From positions 3,445,459-3,509,458 of the forward strand of contig CM039504.1 in the NCBI GenBank assembly GCA_022432975.1: DNA of 64,000 bases, read 5' to 3'. The notes under the pieces were generated by a model that did no database searches, had not been told where the DNA came from, and saw nothing but the letters and a program-made list of their open reading frames with translations. The stretch is from Begonia masoniana (lineage: Eukaryota; Streptophyta; Magnoliopsida; Cucurbitales; Begoniaceae). The translations under genes were made by a program, and so were the position numbers. How positions within the stretch are numbered: position 1 is the first letter of the stretch; the number at the start of each line of letters is the position of its first letter. Below, in pieces: positions 11,906 to 25,200 of the stretch.

Positions 11906-12082
11906 TAGTAATTTTAATAAGACAAATAAAATTACAAGAATTAAAATAAACCAAGGAGCAATTTATTTCATCCTAATGATATATCTGTTAAATGACGAGA
12001 ATGCCCACACCGCCAACTGGGAGTGGGGGAATTGCACTACTCTTTGGAGGAAAAAGGTTCAGTGGGACGGGAGGGGGGAACG

Positions 12083-13979
12083 ATGGCGTCGTCAGGAGCG
12101 GATGCAGCGAGGCTAGCGGAGATGGAGAGGATGAGCGTGGAGCAGCTGAAAGCAGTGAAAGAACAGATTGATCTGGAGGTCAATCTTCTTCAGGATAGCC
12201 TAAATAATATTCGCACTGCCACCAATCGCCTCGATCTTGCCTCCTCTGCTCTACATGACCTTTCTCTTCGTCCCCAAGGTTATATCCCGTCTTGCCTTTC
12301 TTTCTCCTATCCCTCAATCTTGATAATTTCTGCTCCATACGTGTTGTGCTAGAACCCTCGTTGGTGATTTAACATTTCCAAGTTCTTAGGGAAGAAAATG
12401 TTGGTGCCTCTCACTGCGTCTCTATATGTTCCTGGCACACTTGATGATGCTGATAAAGTCTTGGTTGATGTTGGTACGGGCTATTTTATTGAGGTTAGGT
12501 TACGAAATACTGCTCCCTCATTCTTATGATTATTTTCATCTTTTACTGACGCTAAAATTGTTCTTTGATTGCTTCTTATTGTTCCTTTGAGAAAAAGATG
12601 TTAAAAGAGCTGATAATATACAGTTCAATGTAGTTCTCTCTTATTTGTATCAATTCGGATCCGGTAACGCAGTTTCCATCTACACATGTACCTGCCTAAA
12701 GTAGCGGACTTTTTTTTTCTACTAATCTTATCTATCATCAATTCTTGTGAGGGTTAATATGAATATGTATTACAATAGGAAGCACTTATATTTGTAGGAA
12801 CAGCTTGGAATTGGTGGGTGTAGAAAATTTTGCAAGCGCTAGGTTTTCATTTGTTGGATGAGATTCTTGAATTTTTCTGCAATTCTAATGATTGATGTTT
12901 GTTTCTGTGTCAGAAAACAATGGCTGAGGGCAAAGATTATTGTGAGCGAAAGATCAGCTTACTGAAATCCAATTTCGACCAACTTATTGAGGTATTCTTG
13001 TATAATTTATTTTATTATTTTTATTTGTTCCTTTGTTGTGGTGATCTGATGAATTGGTTTAAAATATCATCTGGTGCACTGAAATGTGGAGAATGTGATC
13101 ACTGATCTGGTTCTCTTAAATTTTCTTTGGGTCAAAACTATCTGCTTATTAACGTTCTCCAAAAGCACGAGAGTGAATTCCTGACCTTATTTAGGTCTGA
13201 AAATATAAGTCAAATACATTTCTAATAAATGGAATTCTCTTTCTTTCAAATGTTTTCTCTTCTTGCTTGCTGTTCAAACATTACCCGGTTAATTCAATTT
13301 TTGGGGAACTATCTTAACGTTTTTGTCATAAAGAATTGAAAGAAAGTTTGTCATGTAAGAAGCAAATGATCCATATCCAGACTCAATTTTCAAGAACATC
13401 ATATAAGAAGTATGTCACATTGTTTTGAAGAATTTAATGGCAAAATTATACAGTAAGTTCTGCTATTTGGAAACATTATAGCCTAGATCTTTTTCCCTTC
13501 TTAGATACCAGAGATTCTTCTATGCAGTATGCCTGTGATTGCTGCATTGTCATTAGAAGGCTTAAAGTTTTAAGCCCAAATCCAAGCTTGTTTTTGGTTT
13601 AGTCTTAAGGAAAAGGGTATAGCCTCAAACAAAGGTATCTGGCAATCATTGTGACATTTGGCTATTTGAAAGTGTTTCCAGTTTTTGTGGGTGATCTAAA
13701 TTTCTTTTAATCAATTTCCATGTTGCTGTACAGCTAGTACTAAAAAAGCTATTTTCATGAAATTGATTTTGGTTAATTTGATTGTGCACTCTGGATTCTT
13801 GTAAAAATGTTTCTTCTTTGTGTTAAAAATAAGCAAGCATATAATTGTTATTAGTGTTCTGAAACGAGTATGAGAATAGAATAATTCAAATGCAGGTTAC
13901 TTCCAAAAAGAAAAGGGTAGCAGATGAAGCAGGGGCAATCTTACAAGCTAAATTGAAACAGTTAGCTCCTACAACATAG
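12083..13979 (+). CDS. PFD5: Prefoldin subunit 5
   Basis: Four exons: 12083-12278, 12390-12493, 12914-12991 and 13896-13979, joining in frame to 153 aa, the usual length. Prefoldin 5 is an alpha-type subunit of the hexameric cytosolic co-chaperone that hands nascent actin and tubulin to the CCT chaperonin. The N-terminal helix (about residues 10-60, [20 protein letters not shown]) and the C-terminal helix (about 105-150) form the coiled-coil tentacle. Between them lies the beta-hairpin segment with [13 protein letters not shown] and [10 protein letters not shown], which is highly characteristic. The ATG at 12083 is preferred; an upstream in-frame GTG is not a plausible start in a plant. It lies head-to-tail between the TCP and PPR genes. 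Confidence 0.95.
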
Positions 13980-14356
13980 AGAATAGATGCATCTTCAAGA
14001 TGAATTCCGTCCTCATGAACTTTTCTTCAAGTAATATGAGATTAAATTTGTGACTGCATCTTTCTTTTGGTCGATGAAAATGTAGTTTTTCGATTGGTAA
14101 TCCTGTTATTGTAACTCATGATGGTCCTTGAGTAGCCAACACTAGACAATTGGTCTTGAAGCAGCTATATCAAGGAAGTCCAGCAACATTAACCAGAAAT
14201 TAATATATTTTTGCAAAATAATTATTCTATTTATGGTGTATAAATGAGTTAAATTAAATCCAGTGATTATTTTAAGCACGCTCTCGCACTTGACGGCAGC
14301 CTTCCCAGACAAACCAGCTGTTGCCTTTGTCCGCCATGCAATGTAAGAAATGATTT

Positions 14357-16756
14357 ATGAAAATCTCTTTGCTGCGGAGTAGCTGTCTTCTTCTTTCTCG
14401 CTCGCTTCCTCTCTCACGTAAAATTCAAGGACACCCGCATCGTTCCTACGCTTCACAAACCTGCACTTTACCCGATTATGTCGCGGTTGGGTGTGAGCCA
14501 TCTGCCATTGCTACTGCCCTCACTTTTTGCGAGAATAAAAGGTCATATGTTCTTGGTGGTCAAATCCATGGCCGTATGATTAAACTGGGACTCACTCGTG
14601 ATGTTTTTTCGCTGAATAATCTTATCAAGATGTACAGAAAATGTGGGATGTTTGTTTATGGGTTCAAGGTGTTTGATGAGATGCCCCATAGAAATGTTGT
14701 TTCTTGGACTTTGATCATCTCGGGCGCGAATGAAAATGGTGATTTTGAATTTGGTTTGGAAATTTTTCTGTACATGATGAGAAACGGGGTTAGTCCTAAC
14801 GAGTTTACTCTTGGAAGTGTCATGAAGGCCTGCGCTGACGCCAGAGCATATGAGTTGGGATTTTCCGTTCATTGTCTCGCCTGCAAAATTAGTATGGATC
14901 AGAACTTGTTCGTCATGGGTTCTACGTTAAATATGTATGCTAGGTATGGAGATATTGAATCAGCAGAGTTGATTTTTTCCTCCATGGATATAATTGACGT
15001 CGGTTGTTGGAATTCCATGATTGGAGCCTATGCACGTAGTGACCTTGGCTTTGAAGCTTTGAACATCGTGTCTGCAATGCATAGAAGCGGGCTGGTAATG
15101 GACCATTTCACCTTCATCAATGCTCTTCAAGGCTGCTCAGTCATTGAGAATCTGGAATGTGGCAAACAGCTTCATGGACTAATAATTCATAGTGAGGTAA
15201 AACATAACTTGTCGGTGATGAACGCTCTCATGGATATGTACAGTGTCAGTGGCTGTAAAATTTCTGCTTTGAAACTCTTCAGTTGCATGCCAGTCAAAGA
15301 CATTGTAACTTGGAACACTGCAATTGGTCTTTCTAATCAAGACATGAATGCAAATCGAATCGTAGAGTTATTTTATGAGCTTTTGCTGGCGGGAATAAAG
15401 CCTAACCATATAACTTTTTCAGTGTTATTCCAACAATGTGGTGAGCTTCTTGATGTCAAACTTGGACTCCAATTTTGTTGTCTTACCTTACATTTTGGCT
15501 ATCTTAGTGAGCTTATAATCAGAAGGTCGTTAATCAAAATGTTTTCTCAGTTTGGATGGATGGACATGGCTTACTTGGTGTTTGACTCTATATTTTTCAA
15601 ACCCGTAATTGTGTGGAACGAATTGATTTCCGGATATAATTTAAATTCTTGTTACACTGAAGCTCTTAAGACCTTTTTGAAACTATGGAGTTTGGGAGTA
15701 GAAGCGGACGAGTACACCTTCTCGATCACTTTGGAGGCTTGTTGTAAACTTGAAAGCCATCTCATATGTAGGCTAGTTCATTGTGCTGCCTTGAAAAATA
15801 GTTTTGTATCTCATGGATATGTTTCTAGTGCATTAGTCAGATGTTATGTCAATTTTGGTCTCCTCAAAGATTCCTTTCAGTTTGTTAATGGACAGGAAAG
15901 TAAAGATTTGGCCTTCTGGGCGACCTTGATCTCTGAATTGGTGCATCGTCATGATACTGATGAAGCTCTCAGGTTTCTCAAAACTCTCATAAAATCTGGT
16001 GTGAAGCCAGATGAGTATATATTTGGCAGTGTAATAAATGGTTGCTCATACAATGGAGCCTACAAGCAGACTAAATCAATCCATTCGTTGGTTAAAAAAA
16101 TGGGACTTGATGAACATGTATTTGTTGCCAGTGCAATTATTGATGCCTATGCAAAATCTGGAGATATCTTGAGTGCACGATTGGCATTTGAGCAGTCATC
16201 CAATTCGAATGACGTAATTGTGTTCAATTCCATGATCAGTGGTTATGCTCATCATGGTCTAGCTCGTGAAGCTGTGGATATTTTCAAGAAAATGGACATG
16301 GCCAATCTACAGCCAAGCCAAGCAACTTTCGTTGGGATTATATCGGCTTGTAGTCATATAGGTCTAATCGATGAAGGTCGTTCTTTCTTTGAAAAAATGA
16401 AACGGGACTATAATATGGAACCATCTCTGGAGACTTTTGGTTGCGTAGTCGATATGTTGTCCCGTAATGGACGCCTTCAAGATGCTCAACAAATAATTGA
16501 ATCGATGCCAATTCCTCCCTGGCACGAACTTATGAGGTCCTTTCTGAATGGTTGCAGGATCCACGGGAATAGAGAAATGGGGGAATGGGCTGCTTCAAAG
16601 TTATTTCAGTTGGCTCCCAAGAATGAAGCAGCATTTGTACTGTTATCAAATGTTTATGCTGAAGGGGGTAGTTGGGAAGACGCTGCAAAGATGAGAGGTT
16701 TCATGATTGATAGAGGGATTCTGAAAGGCACAGGATACAGTTGGATGGAAATATAG
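14357..16756 (+). CDS. PPR protein, PLS class with E-type C-terminus
   Basis: Single exon, 799 aa. The N-terminus is rich in Arg, Ser and Leu and poor in acidic residues (RSSCLLLSRSLPLSRK), which fits an organelle presequence, probably mitochondrial. Pentatricopeptide repeats fill about residues 60-690, with typical pieces such as LNNLIKMYRKCG, VFDEMPHRNVVSWTLIISG, GVSPNEFTLGSVMKACAD, SALVRCYVNFG and FNSMISGYAHHGLAREA. The mixture of motif lengths marks the PLS subfamily. The C-terminus runs through an E-like region (AAFVLLSNVYAEGGSWEDAAKMR) and stops at GYSWMEI without a DYW deaminase domain. PLS proteins bind organellar RNA in sequence-specific fashion and often act in C-to-U editing; without DYW this one would need a partner. 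The RNA target cannot be told from here. No frame defects. Confidence 0.95.
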   Translation: MKISLLRSSCLLLSRSLPLSRKIQGHPHRSYASQTCTLPDYVAVGCEPSAIATALTFCENKRSYVLGGQIHGRMIKLGLTRDVFSLNNLIKMYRKCGMFVYGFKVFDEMPHRNVVSWTLIISGANENGDFEFGLEIFLYMMRNGVSPNEFTLGSVMKACADARAYELGFSVHCLACKISMDQNLFVMGSTLNMYARYGDIESAELIFSSMDIIDVGCWNSMIGAYARSDLGFEALNIVSAMHRSGLVMDHFTFINALQGCSVIENLECGKQLHGLIIHSEVKHNLSVMNALMDMYSVSGCKISALKLFSCMPVKDIVTWNTAIGLSNQDMNANRIVELFYELLLAGIKPNHITFSVLFQQCGELLDVKLGLQFCCLTLHFGYLSELIIRRSLIKMFSQFGWMDMAYLVFDSIFFKPVIVWNELISGYNLNSCYTEALKTFLKLWSLGVEADEYTFSITLEACCKLESHLICRLVHCAALKNSFVSHGYVSSALVRCYVNFGLLKDSFQFVNGQESKDLAFWATLISELVHRHDTDEALRFLKTLIKSGVKPDEYIFGSVINGCSYNGAYKQTKSIHSLVKKMGLDEHVFVASAIIDAYAKSGDILSARLAFEQSSNSNDVIVFNSMISGYAHHGLAREAVDIFKKMDMANLQPSQATFVGIISACSHIGLIDEGRSFFEKMKRDYNMEPSLETFGCVVDMLSRNGRLQDAQQIIESMPIPPWHELMRSFLNGCRIHGNREMGEWAASKLFQLAPKNEAAFVLLSNVYAEGGSWEDAAKMRGFMIDRGILKGTGYSWMEI

Positions 16757-19208
16757 TAAAACATTCATATTTCATTGACAGGAATCATTTATTTCATCAC
16801 TGTTATTTCGGCGCCTTTTGATTGAACTGTTTTGAGCAATTCAAAACCTTAGCACGGAGTATTTCTCGTGAAATCATCTCTTCCTCCATTCTCCTCTTTC
16901 AACTGCCTTGCCTTACAGTTATGATGAGACAATACACAGTCAAAGAGAGGAAAGTTCTGGCAAATATCTCTAAGGTGCTCTTGTGACCTTTTTATACATA
17001 GGAGGAACCTAGACTGAGTAAATTGATTCACTCTTAAGCGAATAAATGATTTCCTTGTTTTTGGGCAAATAGTTGTTTTGTTATTTACAGTTAAGTATTC
17101 TTACAAGTTAGTTGCTTTATTTTTTATTCCGGCTGAGCATCGTATAATCATACAAGAGCTTATTGTCTGTTTGCACGTTGTTCGATCACTTTTCCTCTAA
17201 ACTGTCTTTTGTCTTTCATAAATTAATTGGACTGAGTACTATACTAATTTCTGCGGAGCATCTTTCCTCGTGTCGTGGGGCAGGTCAGACTGCATCCTTT
17301 GTGTCTGATAATGACAAAGCATGATACAGAAATGTGTACTTCTAGAAGAGAATAAAGCAAAAGATGCTGTTTATTAAATGTGTTTAAGTTCCATCTCCTG
17401 TGAGATCAATAGTTGGAGGTAATCAATCAGCTGAGTTCAGTTCATGAGAAGATATGTTATACAATATACATGTGAAGTCCATGTTTTGTTAGAATTTTTA
17501 TCAAAATGTTTTGGTTATAGTGCAGAAATATTGTCATATTGTGTGCATCAAAAATTAGAAAATTTCAATTAAATGGATTGAGTTAGAGAGTGTTTTTAAA
17601 AACTCTTTTTTGAAAAATGAAGGGAAAAAAAACAGTCTGTATTCAAACACTCCTTGATTATTTTTCAAAAAAAGAAAAGAAAAGTGTGATAGTGGTAGGG
17701 ACCGCAGGGTATGAGTTCATGTATGAAGTAAAGCTTTAGCTGTTGGGGTGTGGAAAAGGGGCGTCTGTTGTTGGGGTCTAGAAAGATGGTTTTTGCTGAT
17801 GGAAGCAACCCATGAAATTATGGGTGCAGTCTACTTTCAAGCTTAAAGAAAACTAGATAGTTGCAGAGCGAGGGGTGGGAGTCTTTTTTCAGAACTTAAA
17901 AAGTGTAGCTTTCTTTGAAACAACTCAACTGGTCCAATGAACCTTTAATAATTGAACATAAAAAGGTTCAAGTACTGTTTTAATGGCCTTCAGCACTTCC
18001 CTTTTACGTCCCCTCCCTTTAATGATTCACTTTTTGAGTAACCCTTCACATGCCCATTTGTCATGTGTTCCACTTTTACCTCTCAAACTATATCTTCTTT
18101 CTTCGATGTCAACGTTTGCATATGGCATTAACAAGCTTTTTCTTAGGAGTTGTTCTCTTTCCTGCTTTGCTTCAGTTTGGACTTGTATATTTTTCCACAG
18201 GAGGAACTTTTACAGTTTTGATACGAAAATCGTCGATCCATTTTTTTACCTATCAAGTAAAGAAAATGCCTTTTGCTCTCACCATTTTCAACTTTCTCGG
18301 AATCCAAACATTCACTCACTTCAGTACCCAGATTGTGCTTGCTTCATCCACTTTTCGGAGGTTTAAATCAAGCCTCGTGGAGAGTCTTTTAACGATTCTC
18401 ATGGAATATAAAAGTATACTTTTTGAACTATTTTACTGAGTCAGGAGAAGACATTAAAGTTCTGGGGATGATTTTATTAGAGTGAAATCTAAAGCGATTC
18501 ACTGGTGAAGTTCACATAATCTCTGTATTGTCTGCGTGCTTCTTCTGAAATAAATGAAGTAACGTTAAGCAAATGATGTTCGTGATTTGATGGGCGTTTT
18601 GTCTGTTTTGTTTGTTTTCTTCCCTTTCTGAAATTTATTTATTTTTCTGCATTTTGTTGAGGTTCATCTGCTTCTCTTTGTTTTCTCCTTGAAACTAATA
18701 GGTGCACTGAACAAAAAGACTTCTGGTCATAGTTGTGTTTTAGTTCTGCAAATCATTTTACAGTGAAAAATAAGTTTGGCACAAGTAAGAACCAATTTGC
18801 AGAAAGAAAAAACAACTACAAAAATAAAAAATAAAAAAGAGAAGAACAAAATCATTTTAGAGCATTTGGCCTCCTTTCAAAATTGACAATTGATAGTTTC
18901 AAATACTTTACTAGAAACCTTTATCTTAGAACATGTAATGCATACCCCATAGATAAAGAGCACTAGAAACCTTTATCTTAGAAGATCGTCCCACCCATAT
19001 AATTCTTCTGACAAGTCATCTTGAGGGACCTTATTAAAAGTTTGATTGGCTTTTTGGTCGAAAATCCTTTTTTTTTTCTAACACCGCTTTTTACCTTGCT
19101 AAATCTTGGAGCACTTGCTATTAATTTTTCAAGTCATTCAGTAGTGAGGAATTCCAGGCCTTTGCTTCTTTTCAGTCAAGCAATTCAACTCCAGTTATTA
19201 TTATCTCA
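16757..19208. other. Intergenic region and probable myosin 5' region
   Basis: No gene recognised. Two overlapping open frames at about 17983-18439 have no family signature and are Phe/Leu-rich, like translated T-rich DNA. Part of this stretch may be the promoter, untranslated exon or an unrecognised first coding exon of the myosin gene. Confidence 0.5.
18910..18983. repeat. Short direct repeat
   Basis: ACTAGAAACCTTTATCTTAG occurs at about 18910 and again at about 18962, a 52-base period. It lies about 230-300 bases upstream of the myosin start codon. It may be a local duplication; no function is visible. Confidence 0.75.
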
Positions 19209-22200
19209 ATGAGGGTATCAACTTCTACTCGGTTGGAGGAGTTTGATGATATGAGACTGGAAAGCAGGGAAGCCATTGTTCCTGAATATGCTTTTTCAAG
19301 GGACGACAGTGAGGGAATGGAGGATAGTATTTATCCGATCAATGAGGACTCTCCATATGTTAAGAATATCATAACAGTTGAAAACAGACCCTCAATAGGA
19401 AGTGAAGATAGTAATATTATGGGTTTGCCTTTGTCTTCAATCTCTATTTTACATAGTAAAAGTAGGTGGGATGACACATCATTTTACAAGGGAAAGAAGG
19501 TAGTTTAGTTGTATAATTTTTATAAGTAATCCCCGTATATTATTATCTCTAGATATCCTGATTTTAACCTCTTTATCAATTGATCTGAAAACAAAGACTG
19601 GATTTTATCAATTATAACTTGGTCATTTTGGTAGCAAATTCAAGTCTTCTCCTTTTGTTATTTCGGGTTTGTTTTGATTTATTCTTAAAAATTGAACCAG
19701 TTTCTGGAGTTATAACTGGCATTTTCATGGCAGCAACGTTTACCTTTTGTTGCCCAACCATGCAGCTGCAGATTAGTATACTTGCAGCTCTTTCACCTTA
19801 CACAACTTTGTTGAATTCCTCTTGAGTTGTGTGTTGATGTCCTTTTGTTAATGCTATAATCATCGGGTACGTTCAGTTTTTCATGGAATATATATTGATT
19901 TCAATATCTTTCAGATGCATCAGTCTTGGTTTCAACTACCAAATGGAAATTGGGAGCTGGCAAAGATATTATCATCCACAGGAACTGAATCTGTTATTTC
20001 ACTGCTTGATGGGAGAGTAAGTGCCCTTCCTTTTTTTAATAAGAAATAAGTATTATATTGATCAAAAGAAGAAACTGAAAAGGAGAATTAGGGAGTTCTT
20101 TCTCCTCGAAATTACATGTTTGATGTAGCAATACTTGGTTGCAGGTCTTAAAGATTAAATCTGAAAGTTTGATAGCTGGGAATCCGGATATCCTTCTTGG
20201 AGTGGACGATCTAATGCAACTAAGCTATTTAAATGAGCCATCAGTTTTGTATAATCTTCAATACAGATACAATCAAGACATAATCTATGTAAGTATAAAA
20301 ATCTTCTAAGTTACAAATATTTTTTGAGCCAATATTCTTATTTTTCTGGAATGATTATTTGGGTCTGCTTTTGCAGTTTTAGACAAAAGCTGGTCCCGTT
20401 TTGGTTGCTATCAACCCCTTCAAGAAAGTTTTTTTATACGGAGATGATTTTGTCAAAGCATATAAGCAAAAATTGGTCGAAACTCCACATGTGTATGCCA
20501 TTACTGATACAGCCATTCGAGAAATGATTCGAGGTTGTTCATGTTGTCTTTATATTTCATTTGGGTATTTATGAACATCTCCTTTGCCAATGTTGTTGTT
20601 GTCTTAAATCCTAACTTAGTTTTTTTTTTTTTTTCATTCAGATGAAGTGAATCAATCTATAATTATAAGGTAATGATGACCAACATTTTTCCATTTTGGA
20701 CTCATGAACTAGTCAATTGTTTCATGCGAAAACTTCTCTACCATGTTTTGAGTGTTGTGTCCGGAAATTGGCCAGATAATGTGATAGACTTCCTACTACT
20801 TTGACATAAAGTAGAAGGAAGAACTTATTGGGTAGTTAAGGGAAGTTTGTTTCTTTGTGAGCAACTGTATTGTAAGAAAGATATAATCTTTCAACAGGTA
20901 AGAAAGGGGTTATCAGAAAGTTTTGTAAGGGGATTGGTGTGGGAGATTGCATGGAGTCTTCCCGAGCATTTGTAGTTAGTTGTTGTTTTTTGAATAATGA
21001 AAGTGTTGATTGTTGTGATTAAAATATGAGTTTACGTAAATTCCTATCATAATGATGATGAAATACACACAATAATTCTGATAAGATGGATGCTTCACAT
21101 TCTCCCGACATTCGCATCCATATTATTTAATGAAGCTAGATGAAGAAGATGAATGGCTTAATTTTATACACTCCTATTGTCTTTTACCTACTTTTTCAAA
21201 TATTTTTCTCGTGTTCCTACGTTGTATAGTGGAGAAAGTGGAGCAGGAAAGACTGAAACAGCAAAAATAGCAATGCAATATCTGGCTGCCATTGGGGGTG
21301 GAAGCGGAATAGAGTATGAAATATTGAAGACAAATCCAATCTTAGAAGCTTTTGGAAATGCAAAAACATTGAGAAATGACAACTCAAGTCGCTTTGTGAG
21401 CTCCTAATTCTTGTCATAAATGTTAATTAGGCCATACATTTGTTCGAGTTGTCTCATTTACTTGCAGAAAATTGTGGAATAGCAATTAGACTACAAATTT
21501 TTTTATGCTTTAATTTATCATATTGCAGGGAAAATTGATTGAAATCCATTTTAGTGAAACGGGAAAAATATCGGGTGCTAATATTAAAACATGTAAGTTC
21601 CCCTGCTTTTACTGATGTTCTTGCACTAAATCTTTTAATCTCATTTTCACTTGAGATACTAAATTGAATTTGGGTTTTGATTTATGTTTCTTTTGTTTGA
21701 TCGAGCAGTTTTGCTTGAAAAGGTAATTCCATTTCTCCAATCCGATTGTTGTCTATTTGAAGTGGCAAGGTTGCTAATGTTTTATCAGAAATCAAGTTTC
21801 TTATTCAAATATGTTATTCGACAGTGTAGAGTGGTTCAGTGCATGGAAGAGGAGAGGTCTTATCATATTTTTTACCACCTTTGTAATGGGGCGCCAACTT
21901 CTCTTAGAGGTTATTTGGTATCCTTCAGTGGTCTTTTTTCTTGCATATCTCGACATAGAGCACAAACGAACATCACTTAATAAACAAGAAAACTCTCATA
22001 AATTGATTGCACAGTATGCATCTTAACAAAGTTGATTTGACTTTGATAAGCAGAGATGCTGAATTTGAAGAGCGCCGATGAGTATAAATATTTGAAACAG
22101 AGCAATTGCTATTCAATAACTGGGGTTGATGATAGGGAACAATTTCGTGTTGTTGTGGTAAGTGTTCATCTCCTCTCACAAATTTGTTAGCCGTTTTGAT

Positions 22201-25200
22201 CTTCTGCTTGAAGTTTAATTTAGGAATCTTCTTCGTATCTAGCTGTTTCGTTTTTATTACTAGCATGAGAGGGCTAACATACTTGTGAATCACGTGTGTA
22301 CTATTTTTCCAGGAAGCATTAGATGTGGTCCATATAAACAAACAAGACCAGCAAAGTACATTTGCAATGCTTGCTGCAGTGCTTTGGCTGGGAAACATTT
22401 CCTTTACTGTTATAGACAATGAGAGCCATGTAGAGCCGGTCCATGATGAAGGTAAAAATCTTTCCTTCCACAAGTTGGTTCATGGTCGCCAGTAGAGATC
22501 CCATGGTTTTTGGAGTTGATGATTTGAGATTGGGCTTCAGTAGAATTGTAGAAACCGGACCTCCTCTTTCTGTATGCTTAAAATAGCTAGCAACTTCCTT
22601 ATTTGCTTGAAATTACATCGAGGTTGTTAAAGTCACCTCCTGCAGTTCTGTTGATATTAACTCAGGGAGGTTGCTCATTTCATTTCAGCTCTATCTACTG
22701 TTGCTAAACTTCTTGGATGCAAGATAGAAGACCTTATGGTAGCTTTATCAACTCGAAAAATGAGCGTTGGCAATGACGAGATTGTTCAAAAGCTTACATT
22801 TTCACAGGTAAGAAAGGTTCTAATTGAAACGCTTGTGTAGTGCAGATATAGAATAGAAGGTTATTGGAAACTGTACATGGAAAGATCCAAATCAATAACA
22901 ATTTGTCCTTCCTGAGATTTATTTTTGCACTTGCAGGCAAATGACGCCAGAGATGCTTTAGCAAAGTCAATTTATGCTTGTCTTTTTGAATGGCTGGTAG
23001 AACAAATTAATAAATCTCTTGCCGTAGGCAAACGCCGCACTGGAAGATGCATTAGCATTCTTGATATTTACGGCTTCGAATCATTTGACGTATGTCGCCA
23101 GGAAAAGTTGATTTTTATTTCTTCGTCAAGGTTGCTCTTTGTCTTCTCATCATTTTGACAACATTCATTTCTGCAGAAGAATAGTTTTGAACAGTTCTGC
23201 ATAAATTATGCAAACGAAAGATTGCAGCAACACTTTAATCGCCATCTATTCAAGCTAGAGCAGGAGGTATCTTTTAGTTCACATTATATTAAATAAAAGG
23301 TGAAAAAGAAATTTTCAATTGTCTGAAGAGCTGCAAGAGACATGTTTCCTAAGATCCAGATTCCCTATTCAGTATCTGGTAGTTGAACAAATAAAAAATA
23401 AAAAGGCAAAAAAAGAAAGATCTCATATACATTCATGTTATTTATCAGGAATACATTCAAGATGGCATTGACTGGACAAAAGTTGAGTTTGAAGACAATC
23501 AAGACTGTCTGAGTCTTTATGAAAAGGTAAAGCGTATTTCAATGGATTATAGGAAATGCATTGTTTTATTATTGCCTCCACAATGTTGTAATTTTTAATT
23601 TTCTGGACCTCTCACAAGTCCTTTATCTGAATCTGATAAACTTCAGTCACAAAAAAAGGCTAAAAAAGAGGTGTTTCCTTTGGCTCCTCTTAACAAAATT
23701 GGGAATTCTGCAATTGCAGAGACCCCTGGGGTTGTTGTCTCTGTTAGATGAGGAGGCTACATTTCCAAATGGGAGTGATTTGACTTTCGCCAACAAGCTC
23801 AAGCAACACCTTAATTCTAAAGCTTGTTTCAGAGGAGAACGAGACAAGGCATTTACTGTCTCTCACTATGCAGGAGAGGTATATTAGCCCTTATATTTTT
23901 CTTTCTTCTTTTTATCATTCTTGATGTTTATATTTCTATATTCAGGTTACATATGACACGACTGGCTTTTTGGAGAAGAACAGGGACTCATTGCTCCTGG
24001 ATTCTATTCAACTCCTATCATCCTGCTCTTGCCAACTTCCTCAACTATTTGCATTCAAGATGCTTAGTCAGTGTGACAAGCCTGTAGCTGGTCCTTTACA
24101 TAAATCGGGCGGTGCAGAATCGCAGAAACAAAGTGTTGCAACGAAATTTAAGGTAGTAAACTTCTTTCATAATTTAAAATTTAGCAATCATGAAGTTTAT
24201 GTTATCTCAAAGTGATAGTTTTCTCTTTGTTAGCAAAGAGAATAGCATAGCGATGAAGTCAGATAATTTTAAAATCATCATACCACTTATTCTCGAGACT
24301 TATTTCTTCTTTTTAGATCTTATGTCATTACTGAAAATCTAATCAAGAAAACTCTAAATGTCAGTATACACCCCACTCTGGTTGAATAAAGTGAAAATTT
24401 GAATCCAAATTTCTTTAATAAGCTCATAGTTAATCATAATCATGGAGATCTTCTTTTAATCATAATTGAAAGTAGGACGAAAAGATGCAGTGTAGATGGA
24501 AAAGAGAGTTTTTCCCTACTTTTTCATCACATTCATGAAAACTTTGTTCAATATTTTTCCGAAAGGCAAACTCTAACGTGTAAATTGGGCTATTTTCCGT
24601 AAGATATTCTAGCTTCGTGTGCAGATTCTGCAATATTCAAGCTGCAGAATGTGTTCATGCTTTATTTCAGTGCTAATTTTATTCAGGAAACCTTAAAGCT
24701 GATACTCTGCAACATATGTAATCTTAATAGATAAAGATCTTTTCAGGGGATTGAGCTCTTTCGATATTGGTTAACAAGTTTGTGATGGTTTTTCCATCTA
24801 GGGTCAATTGTTTCAATTGATGCAACGTCTAGAGAATACTACCCCGCATTTCATTCGTTGCATCAAGCCTAATAATTCTCAACGCCCTGGATTGTATGAA
24901 CAAAGATTGGTACTAGAACAGTTGAGATGTTGTGGGGTCCTAGAAGTGGTCAGAATATCCAGATCAGGATTTCCTACCAGAATGTCTCACCAAAAGTTTG
25001 CCAGAAGGTGAAGACCAACATTCCTCGTCGACCTTCATTCATATTTTTACATATACAGGCTTATATGGTTGAAGTTTTCGGCTTTGGTTTGAATCAGATA
25101 TGGTTTTCTTCTTCTGAAAAGTGCTGTCTCTCACGACCCGCTTAGCGTCTCAGTTGCGATCCTGCAGCAGTTCAAGATATTACCAGACATGTACCAAGTT

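Larger units (their letters stand above)
9517..12082. other. Intergenic region between TCP and prefoldin genes
   Basis: The first ~200 bases are probably TCP 3' untranslated sequence. From about 11090 the DNA is AT-rich and repetitive. It contains a cluster of GGACGGTC-type repeats (11336-11575) and a ~300 bp imperfect hairpin (11600-11905), described separately. No supported coding region was seen; open frames near 10180-10800 have no recognisable features. Confidence 0.55.

Noticed and set aside
12023..12082. 20-residue N-terminal extension of prefoldin 5
   Set aside because: It depends on a GTG start; the downstream ATG gives the usual family length and start.
17983..18439. Two overlapping open frames of about 127-129 codons upstream of the myosin
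   Set aside because: No family motif, Phe/Leu-rich composition expected from T-rich DNA, and the two frames overlap on the same strand. More likely leader or intergenic sequence.
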